Assembly: GCA_005239945.1 (NCBI GenBank)
Contig: SBAY01000053.1
Coordinates: forward strand, 1-9,949
Source: Nitrospira sp.
Lineage (GTDB): Bacteria > UBA9089 > CG2-30-40-21 > SBAY01
Direction of reading: 5' to 3'
DNA: 9,949 bases
Shown here one piece after another: positions 4,737 through 9,949 of this stretch (position 1 is the stretch's first letter; each line of letters begins with the position of its first letter). The position numbers were made by a program, and so were the translations under genes. The notes below the pieces were generated by a model. The model was not told where the DNA came from, did not search any database, and saw only the letters and a program-made list of their open reading frames with translations.

Positions 4737-6467
4737 ATGCTTAAAGATGTAAGAAAATATTTTGTTTTCCTTTTAAAATACAACAAAGAAAAAGGATTAT
4801 ATATTTTATTAGGGTTAGTGTTAGGAATAATTGCTCAGTTATGTACACTTATTACACCATTTCTTACAAAATTTATAATTGATGATATAATTTTAGGGGG
4901 AAATTATCAACTCTTTCAATATGCTTTTTTAATATCTATAGTGGTTCTTGCATTTCTCCTTATTACTTCACTTTCGTCAAATTATATTTTATTTACGACC
5001 TTTGCAAAAAATGGGATTAAGTTAATAGTGGATGTTTTTAGAAGTATTCAATTTGCCCCTATGAAATTTTTTGGCAGCACTCCAAGAGGCGAACTTTCAT
5101 ATCGCATATTATCCGATACAGAAGTAGTAAGCGGTTCATGGGGACAGGTTTTAGGAACCATACCTATCAATCTAATTCTTCTGGCAAGTGGTGTTTTTAT
5201 GGTTCTTTGGCATAGGAATCTCGCCTTATTTGTTTTTTTAATCCTTGCTTTGCAAATTCTAATAATTGTGAAATTTAGAAAACCTCTCTTGCGCTACTCT
5301 TTTCTTATCAAAGAAAAAGACCAGGATCTCACAGGATACACAGTAGACCATTTCTCTAAAATTGAGCTTATCCGTTCATTAGCGACTGAGAAAAAAGAAG
5401 AGGAAAAATTTCTTGATAAGCTGAGGGAATTTGTTAAAATATCAATTAAATCTTTTATGTTCAACCAATATTCAGGAACTGTGGTGCTTGTAGTAAATAA
5501 TTTATGGTCGCTTGGAATTCTTTGGTACGGAGGAACTCAAGTAATTAAAGGAAATATTTCGCTTGGAACACTAATGGCTTTCCTCTTATTTACAAATATC
5601 CTTTACCAGCCAATCTCTAATTTGACAAATTTTATTTTGTCTTTTCAAAATATTCGAGCAAGTCTTACAAGATTATTAGAGTATTTGGAAATTAAGCCTC
5701 TCCCTGTAGAATCAAAAGAGGCGATACCATTTGTCCCTTCTGACGGTAGAATTGTAATAGAAGATTGCTCTTTTAGTTATAATGAGCATAAGGTCTTAAA
5801 GAATATAAATTTAGAAATTTCCCCCCAAAATATTTTTGCATTAGTAGGACATAGCGGTGCAGGTAAGTCTACATTATGCCACTTGCTAGTGCGTTTTTAT
5901 GACCCTCAGGAAGGAAGAATATTTCTTGATGGAAAAGATACAAGGGATATTTCTTTATCATCCCTACGAAAATCTGTTCTTTTGACCCTTCAAAATGACT
6001 ATGTTTTTAACGGGACTATATGGGAAAATATCTGTTATGGTTCGGAAGATGTGGATAAAAAGCAGATTTTGATAGCAACAAAAAAGGCAGGAATAGATTT
6101 TATTGATAGATTGCCTTATGGATACCAAACTATAGTTGGTGTGGATGGAATGAATCTCTCTGTCGGCGAGGCACAAAGGATTGCCCTTGCCCGTGCTTTC
6201 TTGCTTTCTCCAAAGGTTTTTATCCTGGATGAACCTACATCTTTTGTGGATGTAGAAACAGAGGAAAAGATAAGAGAATCTTTATTAAGATTGAAAGAAG
6301 TTAGTACAATTATTCTTATTGCTCACCGACTTTCTACAGTTATAATAGCAGATAAGATTGCAGTAATGAAAAACGGAGAGATTATTGAGGTAGGAAACCC
6401 CCAGGAATTAATGAAAAATGAAAACAGCGCCTTCAAAAGAATGTCTAATTCTATCTTAACACGGTAA
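4737..6467 (+). CDS. ABC exporter (fused TMD-NBD) of the peptide locus
   Basis: This 576-residue half-transporter has an N-terminal membrane domain (about 15-300, six predicted spans such as GLYILLGLVLGIIAQLCTLI) and a C-terminal ATPase domain (about 335-576). The ATPase shows Walker A GHSGAGKS (371-378), Q-loop Q419, Walker B with D498 and E499 in FILDEP, and switch H530 in IAHRLS. The signature is LSVGEAQ (474-480) rather than LSGGQ, an unusual but conservatively placed change. It would dimerise in the inner membrane and export the modified peptide. Unlike the peptidase-containing class it lacks an N-terminal C39 domain; a separate C39-type protein is encoded downstream. A modest AAGGA ribosome binding site lies about 9 bases before the ATG. 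The next gene begins 10 bases after the stop. Confidence 0.93.
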   Translation: MLKDVRKYFVFLLKYNKEKGLYILLGLVLGIIAQLCTLITPFLTKFIIDDIILGGNYQLFQYAFLISIVVLAFLLITSLSSNYILFTTFAKNGIKLIVDVFRSIQFAPMKFFGSTPRGELSYRILSDTEVVSGSWGQVLGTIPINLILLASGVFMVLWHRNLALFVFLILALQILIIVKFRKPLLRYSFLIKEKDQDLTGYTVDHFSKIELIRSLATEKKEEEKFLDKLREFVKISIKSFMFNQYSGTVVLVVNNLWSLGILWYGGTQVIKGNISLGTLMAFLLFTNILYQPISNLTNFILSFQNIRASLTRLLEYLEIKPLPVESKEAIPFVPSDGRIVIEDCSFSYNEHKVLKNINLEISPQNIFALVGHSGAGKSTLCHLLVRFYDPQEGRIFLDGKDTRDISLSSLRKSVLLTLQNDYVFNGTIWENICYGSEDVDKKQILIATKKAGIDFIDRLPYGYQTIVGVDGMNLSVGEAQRIALARAFLLSPKVFILDEPTSFVDVETEEKIRESLLRLKEVSTIILIAHRLSTVIIADKIAVMKNGEIIEVGNPQELMKNENSAFKRMSNSILTR

Positions 6468-6477
6468 GAGGAAAGAA

Positions 6478-7245
6478 ATGAATTATTATATTTGCGCTCT
6501 GATAGTAATGGTTGCCTCTCTTTTAATCTTTTTTAGTTGGCAACATAGTAGGATAAAAGGAGTGGGATATTTTCACTTCTGTCTCTTACTTTCTTTACCT
6601 TTAAGCGCCATAGTAAATCTTTTTATTAAAGCACCTATCTTTTCTCAATTGGATAGAATTTTCAATATGAGTGAGGAGCCTACTCAATGGCCTATGTGGT
6701 TTCACCTTATTGGCCTTATTGTTGGTGCTTTAGCTGAAGAGGTCATAAAGATAGTACCTCTTTTATTGATAATAATAAGGAAAGTCTCTTTAGATAATGT
6801 GAGTATTTATTACCTGGGTCTTTTATTAGGTGTTGGCTTTGGAATAGGTGAGGCATGGTATCTCGGATATTCATTTAGTATGGAGTTATGTGAATACAAC
6901 TCTGGTCTAAAAAATCTATTGTTGTTATTATCTGGTTTTGGAGGAGAAAGATTATTCACTGTATTTATTCATGGATTTTTAACGGCTGGTGTTACCTACG
7001 GCATATTATTAAAAAAACCAATAATATTTTTTCTTTTAATGGTGTTGCTCCATTCTCTTATAAATTTCCCTGCCCTTCTATATCAGCTTCAGAAAATTCC
7101 AGGAGAGATTGCTGGGATTTTAACACTAATTATTTTTTGTGTGCTCCTATTTTCTGTCTTTCTTAAAATTGGAGATAAGGTAATAATGAAATGGGGAAAA
7201 TCTTTACAAAAAGGGGATGAAGTACTCTATGAAAGAAAGGAGTAA
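6478..7245 (+). CDS. PrsW-like intramembrane metalloprotease
   Basis: The 255-residue protein is mostly hydrophobic, with roughly seven or eight predicted membrane spans. It has the ordered motifs of the PrsW (PF13367) group: AEEVIK with E87, E88 and K91; FGIGEA with F121 and E125; IHGF with H165; and a late HSLIN with H192 and N196. In Bacillus PrsW the paired glutamates and the histidine are needed to cleave the anti-sigma factor RsiW. The wider CPBP/CAAX protease superfamily has a similar layout, and members often occur in bacteriocin loci as processing or self-immunity proteins. Either role would fit here: processing of the peptide or protection of the producer. An AGAGGA ribosome binding site precedes the ATG, and the end overlaps the next gene. 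Confidence 0.75.
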   Translation: MNYYICALIVMVASLLIFFSWQHSRIKGVGYFHFCLLLSLPLSAIVNLFIKAPIFSQLDRIFNMSEEPTQWPMWFHLIGLIVGALAEEVIKIVPLLLIIIRKVSLDNVSIYYLGLLLGVGFGIGEAWYLGYSFSMELCEYNSGLKNLLLLLSGFGGERLFTVFIHGFLTAGVTYGILLKKPIIFFLLMVLLHSLINFPALLYQLQKIPGEIAGILTLIIFCVLLFSVFLKIGDKVIMKWGKSLQKGDEVLYERKE

Positions 7246-7939
7246 AGTTTTCAGTATAGCAATAATCTTTATAATCGTGTATCTCTTTTTATTCTCAAGT
7301 AGACAAGGTATAGCGCAAGAGGTAAAGGATAAAAAGATTCGTTCATATTGGGAACTCAAGTTTTTAAATATTGACCAACAAACATCTGAATTTTCATGTG
7401 GAGTAGCCGTTCTTGCTACACTTTTTACATATTATTATGATATTCCTATAAAAGAAAAAGATATTACAGATGAATTTTTTAAAAAGATGATCGAAGAAAA
7501 GAGAGGCATTTCTTTCTTAGATATGAAGAAATTTGCCATTAGTAAGGGATTTGAGGCGTATGGATATAAAATGAATTTTGACGGACTCATGAAAATGCTT
7601 ACAACAGTGGATCTTCCTGTAATTGTGCATACCATGTCTGTTGTTAAAGATAAAAAACTACTTCATTTTACCTTGCTTATTGGAATGATTGAGGATTATT
7701 TAATTTTAAATGACACTGCCTTTGGGCATATAGTTATATCAATAGATGATTTTTTATCAAAATGGAGTGGATATGCCTTAATAATTAGCCCCCCTAAAGA
7801 AGAAAGTTCAAAGGGGATATTAGAAAAAGTGTCTGACGGTATTAAAAAAGAGAAGGAGAGGACTACAAGATATGTTTCAAAGATTTACTTTTATCAAAAT
7901 CATCCTAACAGGTTCAATAAGTCTTTTACTGGGTTTTAA
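7229..7939 (+). CDS. Secreted C39-family cysteine peptidase, stand-alone
   Basis: Counting from ATG 7229 the protein has 237 residues. A signal peptide (1 to about 32, hydrophobic IAIIFIIVYLFLF, likely cut near GIA/QE) is followed by a papain-like C39 domain. It shows Q51 (oxyanion hole), C57 in SCGVAVLATLF, H146 in HFTLLIG and D162 in ND, spaced as in bacteriocin-processing C39 peptidases. In most exporters this domain is cytoplasmic and fused to the ABC protein; here it is separate and apparently exported, so it could trim the peptide after translocation or process another envelope protein. I prefer 7229 to the in-frame ATG at 7217 because AAGGGG lies directly against 7217 but 12 bases before 7229. 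It overlaps the preceding gene by 17 bases and the next by 68. Confidence 0.82.
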   Translation: MKERSKVFSIAIIFIIVYLFLFSSRQGIAQEVKDKKIRSYWELKFLNIDQQTSEFSCGVAVLATLFTYYYDIPIKEKDITDEFFKKMIEEKRGISFLDMKKFAISKGFEAYGYKMNFDGLMKMLTTVDLPVIVHTMSVVKDKKLLHFTLLIGMIEDYLILNDTAFGHIVISIDDFLSKWSGYALIISPPKEESSKGILEKVSDGIKKEKERTTRYVSKIYFYQNHPNRFNKSFTGF

Positions 7940-8700
7940 CATTTTTTCTTCAGTATTTGCTCAGCAACCGATATCTCTTATTAAACTGGATAGGGAAAGC
8001 GGCTGGTTAGGTTCAATGGATTTTGCTTATTCAAGCAACATAGGTGAAATCGAAAAAATGAGGTCTATTAAACCTACTTTTAGCATGGAGTATATTTATA
8101 GTAATAATTGGTCTTTTACAAATATTATCCCTTTTGAATATTCACATATCCACGAAGTGCAGGAAAAAAAGAAGGAGCACATATTTGCTATTGGAAATAT
8201 AGGTTTTATTCCGAGCTACCGTTTCAAATGGAAGGATAACTGGATAGAATTTCCCCTCGTTATTCAATTTCCTACACTTAACAAAATTTCTGGGAATCTG
8301 CAATATAAAGACCTTGAAAAAGAAAAAAGGGTTTTTACTATCGAACCAGGTATAGCTATAACAAAAACATATGACCCAATAGTTTCGTCCATAAAACTCT
8401 CCTTCGCACAGCCTTTATGGAGAAAAGAAGATAAAAAAAAAGGTCTATACCTTATGGACAGCCAAACTGGGAGGAGATATTTTCTTTCTAATAAATGAGC
8501 AATTTTCTTTTTTTTCTGATTTAGGACTCAATATCGGGAAGGAAAGAGAGAACTATATACTTCAATATGGTATAGCATATCAGCCAAGACCCTATAGTGA
8601 ATGCAGAATTTATCTCCTTAATAACTATGAGACTGGTAGATGGGACGCTTCTGTTGGTTTATCTTTTACTATAATGCAGAGAGAAGGGAAGGGAAATTAG
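7872..8700 (+). pseudogene. Outer-membrane beta-barrel-like protein, frameshifted at an A9 tract
   Basis: A signal peptide (MFQRFTFIKI start, likely cut after VFA at residue 30) precedes alternating hydrophobic/polar strands such as WSFTNIIPFEYSHI and WIEFPLVIQFPT, typical of a small outer-membrane barrel and loosely like the Phenol_MetA_deg-type transporters. In the first frame it stops at 8496-8498 after 208 residues with a charged, unbarrel-like end. If one A is dropped from the nine at 8433-8441, translation runs on through WTAKLGGDIFFLINEQFSFF and ILQYGIAYQP to VGLSFTIM and a TAG at 8698-8700, giving about 275 residues with a proper final strand. It may be a true mutation, a base-calling error, or slippage on the A run. 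It could carry the peptide across, or dock it at, the outer membrane. AAGGAGAGG precedes the start. Confidence 0.75.
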
Positions 8701-9222
8701 ATGGATGTCTTTAAACCATATTTTTCAAATTCTACTTATTATATTGTGGGAGGAATTATTGTTTTTCTTTCTATTATTTTTTCCATCATTATGTATAGTT
8801 TTATTCGCAAAGAGGATATAAGTATCTTTTCCACAATTACTATAGGGATATTTTATATAATCATAATAGGTTCTTTAGTTTTTCCCCTACTAATATATAA
8901 AACCATGTCCTATGAATTCCAAGAAAAAGAGCTTATTTTGAAGTGTGGTCCATTAAAATCAAAGGTTCAATATGAGAAAATAAAGAAGATGAGTAAAATT
9001 GCTGATTTAGGCGATTCTCCAATTGGATCCTTCAGAACTCCTAAGTATTTACTGGGGACTAACTATTTTTCAAAATACGGTAGAATTATAACCTATGCTA
9101 CAAGCTACAAGAAAGTTCTTTTAATTGAAACAGATAAAAAACGATATGGTATCACGCCAAAAGATGAAGATAATTTTATTCGTATTTTGAATGAGAAATT
9201 AAAATCTAAAGGGGGTATATAA
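8701..9222 (+). CDS. Two-TM protein with bacterial PH-like domain
   Basis: The 173-residue protein begins with two membrane spans (about 13-36, YIVGGIIVFLSIIFSIIMYS; and about 44-66, TITIGIFYIIIIGSLVFPLL). A soluble region (about 68-168) resembles bacterial PH domains: MSYEFQEKELILKCGPLKSK, a strand-turn-strand start, then KVQYEKIKKMSK, and later VLLIETDKKRYGITPKDEDN with a C-terminal helix. Proteins of this build are common as membrane accessory or immunity proteins near bacteriocin genes, but no specific activity is known. The ATG follows directly after the TAG of the barrel frame (TAGATG), with AAGGGAAGGG just upstream, so it should be translationally coupled to the full-length barrel frame. 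That supports the longer frame being ancestral. The radical SAM gene starts one base after its stop. Confidence 0.7.
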   Translation: MDVFKPYFSNSTYYIVGGIIVFLSIIFSIIMYSFIRKEDISIFSTITIGIFYIIIIGSLVFPLLIYKTMSYEFQEKELILKCGPLKSKVQYEKIKKMSKIADLGDSPIGSFRTPKYLLGTNYFSKYGRIITYATSYKKVLLIETDKKRYGITPKDEDNFIRILNEKLKSKGGI

Positions 9223-9223
9223 A

Positions 9224-9852
9224 ATGGCAGAGTTTCAACTATCTAAAACATCCAACATTCCTCTCAAACATGCCCGAATATTGAGGGGACCACATCAATG
9301 GGCTTTTGATTTGACTAATAAATGCAATTTCCGCTGTCTACACTGTTTCAATCGCAGTGGAGAAAATTACATTATTAAGGAAGAGTTAAAAGATAATGAG
9401 GTATTGAAATTCATTAAAGATGTAGTAAAGATGAAGCCCTTTAATTTTTGTTTTTGTGGTGGAGAACCACTTTTGAGGAAAGATGTATTATGTAAAAGCG
9501 CCAGAATATTGTCGGAGGTTGACAGCATGGTTTCTCTTGTTACTAATGGTTCTCTTGTGACTGGCAAAATTGCCAAAGAACTTTTTGAAAGTGGTGTAAA
9601 TAATGTTCAAATTAGTTTAGATGGAGCGAAAGCAGAGACGCATGAAAGATTAAGGCAATATACTGGCTCTTTTGAACTTGCTGTTAGGGCTATATCGTAT
9701 TTTCGGGAAGTTGGCGTAAAAGACATCTCAATAGCATTTACCCCTACTTTTTTTAATTGTTCAGAGTTTGAAGAAACATTTTACTTTGTTCGAACATTAG
9801 GTGTTTCAGAGGTTCGTGCTCAACCTATTATGATTTTAGGAAGAACACAACT
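9224..9852 (+). CDS. Radical SAM enzyme, candidate peptide-modifying; interrupted by a group II intron
   Basis: The frame opens at ATG 9224, 8 bases after AAAGGGGGT. WAFDLTNKCNFRCLHC holds the 4Fe-4S ligands C34, C38 and C41 (CxxxCxxC). CFCGGEPLLR (GGEP at 79-82) and QISLDGAKAETHERLR follow as in SPASM/Twitch-type peptide-modifying enzymes. Such enzymes cleave S-adenosylmethionine to make a radical that alters a peptide, for example by epimerisation or cross-linking; the likely substrate is the peptide encoded at the operon start. Gene sequence ends at 9852 within the codon for residue 210. Beyond it the frame stays open by chance through antisense intron sequence, so the last residues before the window edge do not belong to the enzyme. 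The rest, including any SPASM domain, should lie beyond the intron. An antisense intron cannot be spliced from this mRNA, so the gene is probably inactive. Confidence 0.85.
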
Positions 9853-9949
9853 GTCGAGTAGACATATTCAACAACCTCCTTTTAATTGCTTAATGCCCCT
9901 CACAGAACCGTGCTTGAGGTTTTCCCTCACACGGCTCTTCGGTAATACA
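9853..9949 (-). mobile_element. 3' end of a group II intron (domains 5 and 6), continuing past the window
   Basis: On the minus strand the sequence runs through a domain 5 hairpin (9937-9905), then TTCTGTGAGGGGC, then a domain 6-like stem with GGGCAT (9898-9893) pairing to ATGTCT via G-U pairs (9866-9861), and ends with CTACTCGAC at 9861-9853. TTCTGTGAGGGGC and CTACTCGAC are typical for the end of bacterial group II introns. The 3' exon continues as AGTTGTGTTC, which is the antisense of the radical SAM gene. The rest of the intron, with domains 1-4 and probably a reverse transcriptase/maturase gene on the minus strand, lies beyond 9949. The exact last intron base is inferred from the consensus. 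Confidence 0.85.
9905..9937 (-). ncRNA. Group II intron domain 5 catalytic hairpin
   Basis: Minus-strand GAGCCGTG pairs with CACGGTTC as the lower stem. TGAGG pairs with CCTCA as the upper stem around a GAAAA loop, and a two-base AG bulge lies on the 3' side. The AGC catalytic triad sits at bases 2-4. At 33 bases it is one shorter than the usual 34; the loop is five bases where a GNRA tetraloop is usual. Confidence 0.82.

Noticed and set aside
5964..6176. Minus-strand frame inside the ABC exporter gene
   Set aside because: It is the shadow of the ATPase domain coding sequence.
7217..7228. Upstream ATG for the C39 peptidase
   Set aside because: The AAGGGG motif abuts this ATG with no spacing, while ATG 7229 has a usable distance and starts the signal peptide cleanly. 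It is not fully excluded.
7435..7635. Minus-strand frame inside the C39 peptidase gene
   Set aside because: It is the shadow of the peptidase domain; there is no start signal.
9367..9576. Minus-strand frame inside the radical SAM gene
   Set aside because: It is antisense to the conserved GGEP region and shows no independent coding signs.
9905..9937. Hairpin as an intrinsic terminator of the operon
   Set aside because: It lies within an open gene, has no T run, and matches domain 5 of group II introns in stem, bulge and AGC triad.
9854..9949. Open reading frame continuing the radical SAM protein to the window edge
   Set aside because: The bases are the antisense of group II intron domains 5 and 6; the continued frame is chance.

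Overview
The window is AT-rich bacterial DNA. Palindromic intergenic repeats, a broken HEPN/MNT pair and a group II intron suggest an uncultivated bacterium with many small mobile repeats. A signal-peptide-bearing beta-barrel protein and an exported C39-type peptidase point to a Gram-negative envelope. I cannot assign a phylum from sequence alone.

Left part (1-3800), all genes on the + strand: a compound palindrome (1-188); folK (254-736) and panB (852-1670), of folate and pantothenate synthesis; the 3' relic of an MNT nucleotidyltransferase gene overlapping a HEPN gene broken by one stop and two frameshifts (1772-2290); and an intact TatD-family hydrolase gene (2287-3036) whose start overlaps the old HEPN stop. 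A 193-bp MITE-like element (3086-3278) follows. Next comes a second copy, about 94% identical, of the last third of panB plus its downstream flank (3335-3715), ending in a CCACAAAG/CTTTGTGG inverted repeat.

Right part (3801-9949) looks like a ribosomally made, post-translationally modified peptide (RiPP) locus. A minus-strand XRE-type regulator (TTG start) is divergent from an operon led by a good sigma-70-like promoter and a structured leader. Operon order: a 71-residue Ala/Val-rich, Cys-free peptide ending in four Thr-Arg repeats (candidate precursor); a hairpin; an ABC exporter without a peptidase domain; a PrsW-like membrane protease; a secreted C39-family cysteine peptidase; a beta-barrel protein with a frameshift at an A9 tract; a two-TM bacterial PH-domain protein; and a radical SAM enzyme. 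Genes from the exporter onward overlap or lie within about 10 bases of each other.

A likely division of labour is as follows. The radical SAM enzyme modifies the peptide, the ABC protein moves it across the inner membrane, and the exported C39 peptidase and/or PrsW-like protease process it. The barrel would serve the outer membrane, the PH-domain protein could give immunity or support, and the XRE protein regulates. All of this is inference from gene content. In this genome the locus appears damaged: besides the barrel frameshift, the radical SAM gene is cut after about residue 209 by the 3' end (domains 5 and 6) of a group II intron lying antisense to it. The window ends inside the intron.
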